A stretch of 64,000 nt of DNA from VXYL01 sp965200375 (GTDB lineage Bacteria; Pseudomonadota; Gammaproteobacteria; Pseudomonadales; Azotimanducaceae). A model generated the notes under the pieces. That model did no database searches and was not told where the DNA came from. It was given only the letters and a program-made list of their open reading frames with translations. Made by a program: the position numbers and the translations under genes. The stretch lies in contig OZ241353.1 of assembly GCA_965200375.1 (NCBI GenBank), forward strand, positions 2,480,001 to 2,544,000, given 5' to 3'. Numbering within the stretch: position 1 is the first letter of the stretch; every line of letters starts with the position of its first letter. Positions 49,348 through 58,656 of this stretch are shown in pieces.

Positions 49348-50166
49348 CTAGCTCCGAATGCGCCGAAAATGCAGCAGCGCCTGCAACGTGGCTGGCGAGG
49401 TGCGCCGCCGCGCCTCCTCGGTGAACCTGTCCACCGAAGGCAGGAAGTAGCCGTCCTCGGGCCACCTCTCGCCGACCGTCGGCGGTCGGGCGAACGTCGC
49501 GGCCTTCGCAATGTACGCCGCATAGGCTTCGCGGAACGCCTGCCGCAAAGCCCCCAGCATCGCCAGCGCCTCCTCCAGGCTCACTTCGCCCCGCGGGTAG
49601 GCCCAGGTGGTGGCGCCCATCACGTCGCCCAGCGCCCAGTCCTTCTTTGGCGACTCCGGTTCGTTGTTGTGGCAGTCGACGCAGGCCGCGGCGACGGCGA
49701 CGTCCGAGAACATCGCGGTGTGGTGGTCGATGTCGTCGTCGAAGAAGAACGCCGGCACACCGGTGCGCTGCATCTCCTGGAAGTGCTCGGCCTGAACGCC
49801 GGCGAACCGATTGGCGTCGTTGATGGGGAACTCGGCGCCGAGAAAGAGCAGCAGCGGCGCCCGATTGCGGCGCAGGCTCTCCGCGGTCTCCCGCAGGAAC
49901 AGCGCCGGCAGCGGACCGGCCTCCACGCTCTCGTCGTGCCAGTGCTTGTCGAAGGAGAGGCCCTGCCGCTTGCCAGCGCCGACGATGCGTTCGGTCCACA
50001 AGGCCCGCACGGCGTCGTTCTCCCGCTCCAGGAGCCGGAACACGGTGGCGATGGGTACGCGGCTGCCGCCTAGGCCAGCGGCGGCACCCTCCGGCGGCGG
50101 CGCGTTGACGACGATGAGCACCACCAGCACCAGGGCGACGGCGGCCGTCGCCATGCCGAACTTCAC
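49348..50166 (-). CDS. Tll0287-like (DUF3365) heme-binding protein
   Basis: Protein of 272 residues with an N-terminal membrane anchor (MATAAVALVLVVLIVVNAP) and a Tll0287-like domain. The single CVDCHN is a c-type heme site; LGDVMGATTWAYPRGE is typical of the family. GTG at 50166 overlaps the stop of the cytochrome gene as GTGA. It probably acts as a periplasmic redox or heme-sensing protein. Confidence 0.75.
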   Translation of the reverse strand: MKFGMATAAVALVLVVLIVVNAPPPEGAAAGLGGSRVPIATVFRLLERENDAVRALWTERIVGAGKRQGLSFDKHWHDESVEAGPLPALFLRETAESLRRNRAPLLLFLGAEFPINDANRFAGVQAEHFQEMQRTGVPAFFFDDDIDHHTAMFSDVAVAAACVDCHNNEPESPKKDWALGDVMGATTWAYPRGEVSLEEALAMLGALRQAFREAYAAYIAKAATFARPPTVGERWPEDGYFLPSVDRFTEEARRRTSPATLQALLHFRRIRS

Positions 50167-50870
50167 CGACACGCCGCTGGGTCTCCCGCCATGAGAGCCT
50201 CGATATCCGCGTCTGGCGCGCAGGCGCGCCAGCCCGGCGCCAGCGACTTGAAGCGCTTCGTCTTCGAGTACGGCGACGGCGCGCCGGCGAAGTAGGCGCG
50301 GACGCGCTCCTCGGGGATCCCGTCCTCGAGCCGCGTGGGCGTCGCCATCTCGTGGTTGCCGTGAAAGTCGTGGCAGGCGAGGCAGGTGTTCCAGGCCTCG
50401 GCGCGCACCAGTTCGGCGTGGGTCGGCTGGATGGGATCCTCGCGCAGTTCGGTGTCGCCGTGGCAGAGCGCGCAGTAGCCGATGCTCGGCAGCGTCACCC
50501 GGACGCCGCGGTGTTCGAGGTGGCAGCCCATGCACTGCTGTACGCCGAGCTTGCGCCGGGCCTCGCCGAAGCGCGGTTCCAGAAAGCGCGAGATGGGATG
50601 CCGGTCGTTGGGGCGCTCGTGGCAGTGGAGGCAGGAACCGCTGGCGACGTCCTGGCTGCCGAAGGCCACCGAGGAGGCTCGCAGGCCAAGCCACTGGTAG
50701 ACGTTGGCGCTTAGCTGCTGGGCCCGGTTGCCAGGCGCCGGCGCATGGCACTCGTGGCAGTCGAAGCCCTCGTGGCCGACGTTCATGGGGCCCTTCGCGA
50801 CCAGCTCGCTGCGCTGCGGGAACGTCAGCAGCAGCAGCCAGAGCCCGCCAGCGCAAGCGCCGGTCGCCAA
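50163..50870 (-). CDS. Pentaheme c-type cytochrome, membrane anchored
   Basis: Protein of about 235 residues. An N-terminal helix (GACAGGLWLLLLTF) anchors it, followed by five CxxCH heme motifs: CHECH, CLHCH, CMGCH, CALCH and CLACH. Several extra histidines could be distal ligands. No ATG or GTG precedes the helix in frame; a TTG at 50870 is the best start, 62 bp after the acyl-CoA dehydrogenase gene. It probably moves electrons between the quinone pool or the neighbouring membrane protein and a periplasmic partner. Confidence 0.8.
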   Translation of the reverse strand: MATGACAGGLWLLLLTFPQRSELVAKGPMNVGHEGFDCHECHAPAPGNRAQQLSANVYQWLGLRASSVAFGSQDVASGSCLHCHERPNDRHPISRFLEPRFGEARRKLGVQQCMGCHLEHRGVRVTLPSIGYCALCHGDTELREDPIQPTHAELVRAEAWNTCLACHDFHGNHEMATPTRLEDGIPEERVRAYFAGAPSPYSKTKRFKSLAPGWRACAPDADIEALMAGDPAACR

Positions 50871-50932
50871 GCCAAGCTGCTTCCAGTATGCGGCTGTCCG
50901 TCGCGGCCTTGGTCCCTGGCGCTCTGGGCTGG

Positions 50933-52147
50933 CTACGCTGCTGGCCTCTCTGGCCTCGCTGGCTGCTCCACCTTCGGCTCCTTCGGCAGGCCAAGCGCCC
51001 GCTCGCCGATCATGTTCTTCTGGATCTGCGCCGTGCCGCCGCCGATGATGAGCCCGAGGTCCAGCATGTAGCGGGCCTGCCAGAAGCCGCCGTCGCGCAG
51101 ATAGGGGCTCTTGTCGTAGAGCAGGCCGAGCTCGCCGAGCACGTCGATGGCGAGACCGGCCATCTGGTGGTTCAGTTCGCAGCCGTTGAGCTTGACGATC
51201 CACCGCGCCAGCCCCGGTTCCTCGCCCCTGATGTTGTGGGAGAGCACCCGCATGCCGTTGAACTTCATGGCGAGAATCTGCCCTTGCAGCTTGAGCAGGC
51301 GATCCCGGTAGATGGCGTTGTCCATGAGGCGCTCGCCGCCGACGGATTCGCGCTGCATGATCTCGGCGATGCGGCCCAGGCGCGTCTCCGCCTCGTTGGG
51401 GTCGCCGAGGCCGCCGCGTTCGTAGCGCAGCGTGGTGTTGGCCACGAACCAGCCCTCGCCGCGCTTGCCGATGATCTGGCCCTTGGGCACCCGCACGTCC
51501 GTGAAGAACACCTCGTTGAAGAACGCATCGCCCGTCATGGTCACCAGCGGACGCACGTCGATGCCCGGGGTGTCCATCGAGAACACGAGATAGCTGATGC
51601 CGTTGTGCTTGGGCGCATCCGGCTCCGTCCGCACCAGGCAGAACATCATGTCCGCGTTCTGGGCGCCGGAGGTCCAGATCTTCTGGCCGTTGATCACCCA
51701 CTCGTCGCCGTCGAGCTCGGCCTTGGTGGACAGCGAGGCGAGGTCCGAACCGGAACCCGGCTCCGAGTAGCCCTGGCACCACACCATGTCGCCGCGCACG
51801 GACGGCGGCACCAGCCATCGCTTCTGTTCCTCGGTGCCGAGTTCGAGCACCGTCGGCACGATGCGGTTGTCGCCGGAGTGCCCCGGCGGCACCCGGGCCC
51901 GGGCGAACTCCTCGGCCAGGATGCGGCTCTTGAGAACGTCCGGCTCGGCGCCGTAGCCGCCGTACTCCCGGGGGATGGTGCGCCCCGCGTAGCCGTGTTC
52001 GAGCAGCAGCTTCTGCCAGGCCTTGGCGGCGTTCGGCTGCCCGGGCACCGCGGCCCTGGCGCCCGGCGCTCGGTGCTTGTTGGCAGCGAGAAAACTGCGT
52101 ACTTCCTCCCGGAACGCTTGGTACTCCGGGCTGTATTCGAGGTCCAT
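50933..52147 (-). CDS. Acyl-CoA dehydrogenase family protein
   Basis: Protein of 404 residues. VWCQGYSEPGSGSDLASL is the FAD/substrate block, VINGQKIWTSGAQ and the later YERGGLGD and GGGTAQIQKNMIGERALG segments are characteristic. ATG at 52147 with AAGGAGGAG about eight bases upstream. It is followed by the cytochrome operon, which could take its electrons, although ETF is the usual acceptor. Confidence 0.9.
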   Translation of the reverse strand: MDLEYSPEYQAFREEVRSFLAANKHRAPGARAAVPGQPNAAKAWQKLLLEHGYAGRTIPREYGGYGAEPDVLKSRILAEEFARARVPPGHSGDNRIVPTVLELGTEEQKRWLVPPSVRGDMVWCQGYSEPGSGSDLASLSTKAELDGDEWVINGQKIWTSGAQNADMMFCLVRTEPDAPKHNGISYLVFSMDTPGIDVRPLVTMTGDAFFNEVFFTDVRVPKGQIIGKRGEGWFVANTTLRYERGGLGDPNEAETRLGRIAEIMQRESVGGERLMDNAIYRDRLLKLQGQILAMKFNGMRVLSHNIRGEEPGLARWIVKLNGCELNHQMAGLAIDVLGELGLLYDKSPYLRDGGFWQARYMLDLGLIIGGGTAQIQKNMIGERALGLPKEPKVEQPARPERPAA

Positions 52148-52196
52148 CGTCCTCCTCCTTGGGATTCGCTTCGCGTATCCGCTCGCCCGGCGGCGT

Positions 52197-52856
52197 CTAC
52201 CGCGGCTGCGGGACGATGCGCAGATACGGCTTCGGTGCCCGCCAGCCGTCCGGGTACCTGGCCTTCGCCTCGTCGTCGGAGACGGCCGGCACGATGATCA
52301 CGTCTTCGCCGTGGCGCCAGTTCACGGGCGTCGCCACCTGGTGCCTGGCGGTGAGCTGGCAGCTGTCGAGCAGGCGCAGCACCTCGTCGAAGTTGCGGCC
52401 GGTGCTCATGGGGTAGGTCAGCATGGCCTTGACGCGCTTGTCCGGGCCGATCACGAACACCGAACGCACGGTGGCGTTGTCCACCGGCGTGCGCCCCTCG
52501 GCGGTGTCGCCAGCGTCCGCCGGCAGCATGTCGAAGAGCTTGGCGATCTCCAAGGACGGGTCGCCGATCAGCGGATAGGTGACGGCGTTGCCCTGGGTCT
52601 CCTCGATGTCCTTCAGCCACGCCTCGTGGCTCGCCACCGGGTCCACGGAGAGGCCGATGATCTTGCAGTCGCGGGCCGCGAAGTCGCTGGCGAGGCCCGC
52701 CATGTAGCCGAGCTCCGTGGTGCAGACCGGCGTGAAGTCCTTGGGATGCGAGAACAGGATGGCCCAGCCGTCGCCGATCCAGTCGTGGAAGGCGATCTCG
52801 CCCTGGGTCGTCTGCGCCGTGAAGTTGGGCACCTCGCTGTTGATGCGTAGCGTCAT
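52197..52856 (-). CDS. 1-Cys peroxiredoxin (Prx6 type)
   Basis: Protein of 219 residues. HPKDFTPVCTTELG places the peroxidatic Cys at 45, and the C-terminal extension (NWRHGEDVIIVPAVSDDEA, YPDGW) is of the 1-Cys subfamily. It reduces hydrogen and organic peroxides. ATG at 52856 with GAGGAG five bases upstream. Confidence 0.93.
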   Translation of the reverse strand: MTLRINSEVPNFTAQTTQGEIAFHDWIGDGWAILFSHPKDFTPVCTTELGYMAGLASDFAARDCKIIGLSVDPVASHEAWLKDIEETQGNAVTYPLIGDPSLEIAKLFDMLPADAGDTAEGRTPVDNATVRSVFVIGPDKRVKAMLTYPMSTGRNFDEVLRLLDSCQLTARHQVATPVNWRHGEDVIIVPAVSDDEAKARYPDGWRAPKPYLRIVPQPR

Positions 52857-52960
52857 GCGTTCTCCTCGAAAGTCGTCGGCGGCCCGCCAGTGGAAACGCC
52901 GCCTATCATACTCCCGCCGCAGGCGGGCTGGCGGCCGGCATCCGACGGGCCGAGGGCGGG

Positions 52961-55900
52961 CTAGGCGCCGAAGGGCTGCCGCAGCAGCTCGAGCAGCGCC
53001 TCGGCGTCGAGCTTGCCCGGGGCGTCGGCGTCCTGCAGCAGCTGGGCCGCGAGATCGCGCTTGCGGTGGTGCAGGTCCACGATCTGCTCCTCGATCGTGC
53101 CCTCCGTCACCAGCCGGTAGATGGTCACCGGCCGGGTCTGGCCGATTCGATGGGCGCGATCCGAGGCCTGGTCCTCCACGGCCGGGTTCCACCACGGATC
53201 CATGTGGATCACGTAGTCGGCGGCGGTGAGGTTCAGGCCCACGCCGCCGGCCTTGAGGGAGATCAGGAACACGTCGCCCTGCCCGGCCTGGAAGGCGGCG
53301 ATGCGCTCCCGCCGGGCCTTGGCCGGCGTCGCGCCGTCGAGATACTGGTAGCTCACGCCGGTCTCTCGGAGGTGTTCCTCCACCAGCTTCAAGTGGCGCA
53401 CGAACTGCGAGAACACCAGCACCTTGTGGCGGTTCTCCAAGAGTTCCGACAAGGTGGTGGCGAAGGTGGCGAGCTTGGCGCTCGGCGGCGCGGCCTTGTC
53501 GTCCAGCACCAGGCGCGGGTTGCAGCAGGCTAGGCGCAGCCGCGTGAGCTGGGCGAGCACCTGCACCCGACGTGCGCCCTCGCCCACTTCCGGCCCTTGC
53601 TGCCGCGCCGCCTCGAGCTCCTCCACCGCCCGCTGCCGCATCGCCTCGTACAGCGCCGCCTCGTCCGCGGACATCGTCACGTGCAAGGTGATCTCGGTGC
53701 GTTCGGGCAGGTCGTCGAGCACGTCGGCCTTCAGCCGCCGAAGCAGGAACGGCGCCACCAGCCGCCGCAGCCGGGCATGGGCCGCGGCGTCGCCGTCGCG
53801 CTCCACGGGGAAGCCGAAGCGGGTGCGGAACTGCTGCGCGGAACCGAGCAGCCCCGGGTTCACGAAAGTGAACAGCGAGTGCAGGTCCATCAGGTTGTTC
53901 TGGATCGGCGTGCCGGTGGTGATCACGCGAAAGGCCGCCGGCAGCCGCCGCGCCGCCCGGGTGCGCTTGGCGCCGGGATTCTTGATCGCCTGGGCCTCGT
54001 CCAGCACGACGCTGTGCCAGGCCACTGCCGCCAAGGCGTCCACGTCGTTCTGCAGCACGCCGTAGGTGGTGACGTACAGGTCGAAGGGGGCGGCGTCGCC
54101 GAGCAGTTCCGTGCGCGCCGAGGCCGCGCCGGCGTACACGCGCACGTTCAGGGTCGGCGCGAACCGCCGCGCTTCGTCGGTCCAGTTGGCCACCACCGAA
54201 GTCGGCGCCACCACCAGCGCCGGGCCGTCCGGGGCCCTGGCGAGCAGCGCCGCCAGGGTCTGCACCGTCTTGCCAAGCCCCATGTCGTCCGCCAGGCAGG
54301 CGCCAGCTCCCCAGGCCGAGAGCCTGGCGAGCCACTGGTAGCCCTCCACCTGGTAGGGGCGCAGCTGGGCCTGCAACGTGCTCGGCACCCGCGGCGACAC
54401 CGCCTCCGCCGCCGCCAGGCGGGAGCGCATGGCCTGCCAGGCGTCATCGGCGTCCAGCGACGCCTCCGCCAAGAGGTCGTCCACCGCCAGCGCCGCCAGC
54501 GGGCTCAGCCGCACCGCGCCTTGGGCCGCTGGCGACGACAGGTTGGCGAGATCGTCGAGCTGGCGGCGGAAGGTGCTGCTCAAGGCGACGAATTCGCCGT
54601 CGCCCAACGCCAGGAAACGCGATCCGGGACTCTCCTCCAGCAAGGCGAACAGGCGCTTCAAGTCCAGCACCCGGGCTGCGTCGATGGCGAGCTTGCCGGA
54701 TGCCTGCAGCCACTCGGCGGCGGAGCGCACCGTCAAGGACAGCGAGCCCGCGGCGGCGTTGCCGACGATGCGGAACGGTTCGCCCTTGGGCCACTTGCAG
54801 CGTGCGCCTAGGCGCTGGAGGGTCTCGACGAGTTCCAGACACGCGGCCGGCTCGGGCAGCAGCAACGGGGCCGCTTCGCTCGGCAGCGATGCCAGCGGCG
54901 GGCACTCGGAGGTCAGCTTCCGCGCCGCATCGAGTTCTGCGGCGAGGTCCCGCCGGGTCTGGACGCTCTCCCCGTCTTGGCTGGCGAACACGGTGGCGCC
55001 TCCCGCGCCCGGCTCGAAGCGCAGCCCGGAGTCCGGAATCGGCTCCACCGCCACGGCGACGGCGAGGCCCGATTCCAGCGGCTCCAGGAGCACCCAGGGC
55101 CCGGCGTCCGCCTCCACCTGCCTGGCGCTGGTCGCGCCGTCGGCGCTCTCGCTTTGCACGCGGACGCTGCCAGCCAGCGCCGCCACGGCCTCCAGCAGCC
55201 TCGCCCTGGCGCCCGCCGGCAGCGTCAGGCCGGCCTCCGGTATCGCCGCGGCCAAACGCCAGTGGTCGGCGCTGAAGCAGGTTGCCTCGTAGCGGCGGCC
55301 GTCCACCCGAACCGCCTGGTAGCTGGCGCGGCGGTGTTCGCCCGGATAGGGTTCCAGACGCACCGCGACGCTGCCGTCTGCGGAGTCGTCGACGGACAGC
55401 ATCGGCTCGCGGCGCACCACTTCCACGGCATCGCCATCATCGTCGAGCAGGCGCGGGTGGCCGGCCAGGGCGTACAGGCTCGCCAGGCCGAAGTAGACGC
55501 GGTCTCCGTCCCAGTGCCGTTCGGTGGAGACTGCGGCGATGGCGGCGCGATCGGCGTCGTTCAGGAACTCCATGCCAGCCGCCTCGGCCACCAGCCGGCG
55601 GGCGGCAATCGGCCGCCCCTTGCCCCAGCCGCCGGACTTGTTCTGCCGCTGCAGGCGGGGTTCGAGATTCCAGTAGTCCGATGAGTCGACCACCCACGCC
55701 AGGCGCTGCGCCGCCTCCTGCCGGGGCTTGGCCTTGGCGGTGCTCGCCTGGTAGGCCAGCTGTTCGAGCGCCTTCAGGGAGTACTCCCACTCGGCGCTCG
55801 GGAGCGCCAAGTCCGCCAGGGTCGTGGTGCCGAGCGCCGCGTGGCCTTGCCGCGGCGCATCGCTCTCGCCGCCGTGCAGGGCGGCGTGGCGGGCCAGCAC

Positions 55901-57085
55901 TTCCTCGCACTCGGCGGCGATCCAGCGGTAGCCGTGGGCGACGGCCCGGGCGCGGAGGTTCGCCAGATCCCGCCGCCGCGCCGCGGCGCCGGGGTTGAAG
56001 TCTCCCGCCCAGCAGCACAGCAGCCCATCGAACAGCGCGTCGAGCCCCGCCGCGGTCGGAGAACTGGCGATGATGCCGCTTGCCGCCTTGGCGTGGCGCG
56101 CCGCGTCCACCAGGCTCAGCTCCCGCCCCGGGCCGCCGGTGCGTTCGGCGGCGTCCAGGGTCGCCTCCAGGAACGTCCGCGCCGGCGGCGTGTCGAGGCG
56201 CACCAGTGCCAATAGCGCCAGGGACAGCATTCGCGAGTAGGGGAACACGATGCGCTTGCGGGTGCCGGCCTTCTCGGCCGCCAGGCTCGCCTCGACGTGC
56301 CGCCAGGCCTGCTCGTCCTGGCCGCGCAGCAGCGACGCCAGGGCCCGGCTGGCGGCGAGCGCCACCGCCGCTTCCTTGCTGGCGCCGACGCTTGGCGGCA
56401 GCGTCTCGAACACGCCTTCCACCGCCGCGAAATCGCCCCGGCAGACGTGCAGCAGGGCCATCGGTTCCAGCTGTCCGGGCTGCCAGCCGAGTTCGCGGCA
56501 GAGATCGAGAACGGGCGCCGGCGGCGCGGCGCTGGCGACGGCGTGGTCCAGGCAGGAGACCAGCGCCCCCGGCAAGTGCCGCGGCGGGAGCTTCCGCAGC
56601 AGATCCGTGGCCAGGGGCTCGGCGAGAAACGTCCAATCCAGGCGCGAACCCGCTTCCTCGATCTCGTCCACCAGCGCATCGAGCCGGTGGAAGTCGCCAG
56701 CCACCAGATAGCCCCGCAGCAACGGTTCGTCCGCGGCCGGTTCGTACCAGTTGCGGGTAGGGGGATCGGCGACGTACGCCTTCAGCAGGGCCGCCAGGCG
56801 GCCCTCCCCGTGCGCGGCCCGGGTGAGCGGCAGCGCCCAGCTCGGCTGCAGGTCGAACCCGTTGGCCACGCTGGCGAACACCCCGGCCCGGTGCAGCTCG
56901 TCCTTGCCCCGGCGCACGTCCGCCGGGCCGAGATAGCGGCCGAGCAGCTTCACTTCCGCCCGCCGCAGCAGCCGCTGGACATGGCTTTGCCGCAGCTGGC
57001 TGGGAAACGCCACGCCGCAGGCTTGGGCGACCAGCCGCGCCTCCGGCGACAGTTCGGCGTAGAAATCGGGGATCGGGCTTGGCAC
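52961..57085 (-). CDS. SNF2/HepA family DNA helicase-like ATPase with long N-terminal solenoid
   Basis: Protein of 1374 residues. From about 885 a complete SNF2 engine is seen: LRPYQVEGYQWL, Walker A DDMGLGKTVQT, VVLDEAQAIKN, TGTPIQNNLMDLHSLF, then the helicase C lobe VLVFSQFVRHLKLVEEHL, SLKAGGVGLNLTAADYV and DRAHRIGQTRPV. The first ~450 residues are leucine/alanine-rich helices like a TPR or similar solenoid; the middle has no recognised domain. GTG at 57085 lacks a clear ribosome site. Members remodel protein-DNA or RNA polymerase complexes. Confidence 0.88.
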   Translation of the reverse strand: MPSPIPDFYAELSPEARLVAQACGVAFPSQLRQSHVQRLLRRAEVKLLGRYLGPADVRRGKDELHRAGVFASVANGFDLQPSWALPLTRAAHGEGRLAALLKAYVADPPTRNWYEPAADEPLLRGYLVAGDFHRLDALVDEIEEAGSRLDWTFLAEPLATDLLRKLPPRHLPGALVSCLDHAVASAAPPAPVLDLCRELGWQPGQLEPMALLHVCRGDFAAVEGVFETLPPSVGASKEAAVALAASRALASLLRGQDEQAWRHVEASLAAEKAGTRKRIVFPYSRMLSLALLALVRLDTPPARTFLEATLDAAERTGGPGRELSLVDAARHAKAASGIIASSPTAAGLDALFDGLLCCWAGDFNPGAAARRRDLANLRARAVAHGYRWIAAECEEVLARHAALHGGESDAPRQGHAALGTTTLADLALPSAEWEYSLKALEQLAYQASTAKAKPRQEAAQRLAWVVDSSDYWNLEPRLQRQNKSGGWGKGRPIAARRLVAEAAGMEFLNDADRAAIAAVSTERHWDGDRVYFGLASLYALAGHPRLLDDDGDAVEVVRREPMLSVDDSADGSVAVRLEPYPGEHRRASYQAVRVDGRRYEATCFSADHWRLAAAIPEAGLTLPAGARARLLEAVAALAGSVRVQSESADGATSARQVEADAGPWVLLEPLESGLAVAVAVEPIPDSGLRFEPGAGGATVFASQDGESVQTRRDLAAELDAARKLTSECPPLASLPSEAAPLLLPEPAACLELVETLQRLGARCKWPKGEPFRIVGNAAAGSLSLTVRSAAEWLQASGKLAIDAARVLDLKRLFALLEESPGSRFLALGDGEFVALSSTFRRQLDDLANLSSPAAQGAVRLSPLAALAVDDLLAEASLDADDAWQAMRSRLAAAEAVSPRVPSTLQAQLRPYQVEGYQWLARLSAWGAGACLADDMGLGKTVQTLAALLARAPDGPALVVAPTSVVANWTDEARRFAPTLNVRVYAGAASARTELLGDAAPFDLYVTTYGVLQNDVDALAAVAWHSVVLDEAQAIKNPGAKRTRAARRLPAAFRVITTGTPIQNNLMDLHSLFTFVNPGLLGSAQQFRTRFGFPVERDGDAAAHARLRRLVAPFLLRRLKADVLDDLPERTEITLHVTMSADEAALYEAMRQRAVEELEAARQQGPEVGEGARRVQVLAQLTRLRLACCNPRLVLDDKAAPPSAKLATFATTLSELLENRHKVLVFSQFVRHLKLVEEHLRETGVSYQYLDGATPAKARRERIAAFQAGQGDVFLISLKAGGVGLNLTAADYVIHMDPWWNPAVEDQASDRAHRIGQTRPVTIYRLVTEGTIEEQIVDLHHRKRDLAAQLLQDADAPGKLDAEALLELLRQPFGA

Positions 57086-57307
57086 CTACGCAGTGTGCCT
57101 TGCGGAGCGAAGGGCGGCAACCTCCGGTGGGTGGAATGGCGGGAAGCCGGGAGCCCAAGTTCGGTGGAGTGGGTGCCGGTGGCAGCCGGCGGGAGCTTGG
57201 GCAGTCCTGGGTTGTGGACCCATCCGGGGCGCGGGGCGCTGGCGGCGAGCCTGGGATCTAGAGCGCGGGCGCTGGTTGCCGACGGGCGTGGCCGGCCAGA
57301 GACGGCG

Positions 57308-58640
57308 CTACGCTGCGGACTGGGGCAAGGCGCAGAAGTCCTCGAGAACCTCGATATGCACGGCGCGGTTCAGCACCTCGACACGGTACCGGCGAGGGTT
57401 GGGCACCTCGCCGTCGTTCGCGGGCTTGCCCTTGAGCATCTCGCACTCGCTCGCCCACTGTTCCACGACAACGCCGATGGAACGGCCGTTCTCGGCAGTC
57501 ATGGAAAAACGCTGGTTTTCCCCGTCGCAGAGCTCCGCAGGGCACCGGTTCGCTCCATCGAAGTCGCCGTTGTCGTTCGGGCACTCCCAGTAGGATTTGT
57601 TCCCGTTGTCCGCCAGAAACGCGCCTACTGCGCGAGCGCGCAGGTTGGCGACCTTGCAGTTGAAGGTCTTGCCCGTGGGAGTCGTGCCCGATTCCTGGCA
57701 GAAACTGGACCCATTGCGCTGTTCCGGCGCGACGCTGGCGAATCCCGTCACTCTGAGGATCGGGCACGGCTTTTCGCCACTTTCGCAGACCAGCTCCTGT
57801 TCGCTGGCCTCCGCAATGCACCCTCTCACCGCCTTCCTGAAAACTTTGAGCCACTTGCGGTTCTCGCCGTCCAGGCAGATTCCGAGGCCCGAATCTGGCT
57901 TGGTCAGCTTGGCGTTGTCCATGTACATCACCGAGAACACCGATCCTTGGCGCAGGTAGACGCGCAGGGCGTCGGGCTTCGCTTCACGCGCCCCGGTCAC
58001 GATCACATGGTGACCGTCTTGGCTTGCGGGCTTCTTTTGGCCAAGCCACACCGCTCCAAAGACGGCCGCGATGCCGAGAAGGACGAGCATCAACCTCCAA
58101 GAGCGATAGAACGACTCCCATGCTGCTTTTGGAATAGTCACGACGTGTTCCTTCCATGTTGTCTTAAGGCTGTCGATGACTTTGAGATTTAGGAACTTCT
58201 TCCCCTCGCTCTCGCTCTTGCAGCGGGGAAGCCAGTCCCCCTTGCTCGCACATGCCAACAGCTTCCGAAGACATTTCGCATCCGCCCAAGCGGCGCGGCC
58301 GAGGAGCTTCAACAGAGTTCCAGCGATACCGAGGGATACAAAGAACGTGGTGAAATTGAAGCAGCCCGGCGTTGCCGAAAGTGTTGGCGAGGAACTGGTG
58401 GATGGCTTGCCAAGGCAACGTGCCGCTGACTCGTGCGACCCAGAAAAGGGCCGCGGCGGACAGTACCACGAATAGGATCGACGCCACGGTGGCGAGCAGA
58501 GAACAAAGTCGCGCACCAATGCGGAACAACGCATGCACCGGATACGCCGCGTAGCGGCCCGCCCAGACGCACGCTTCTGCAAAGCGGGAGAGCAGGCGCT
58601 TCGCCCACTCCTTCCACTCCGCCCAACTCTTGTTTGTCAC
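57308..58640 (-). pseudogene. Membrane-anchored OmpA-like protein, interrupted by a frameshift
   Basis: Two overlapping frames make one plausible protein of about 440 residues. From the GTG at 58640, the first frame gives a helix (LLATVASILFVVLSAAALFW) and runs to NTFGNAG; the other frame continues with CFNFTTFFVSLGIAGTLLKL, a further membrane helix (LMLVLLGIAAVFGAVWL) and a C-terminal domain with ILRVTGFASVAP, KVANLRARAVGAFL and LNRAVHIEV, like an OmpA peptidoglycan-binding fold. One extra G in the GGG at 58365-58367 explains the break. It lies 16 bp after the leucine-rich-repeat gene. Confidence 0.65.
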
Positions 58641-58656
58641 TCTCCCAGCTCCGCGT

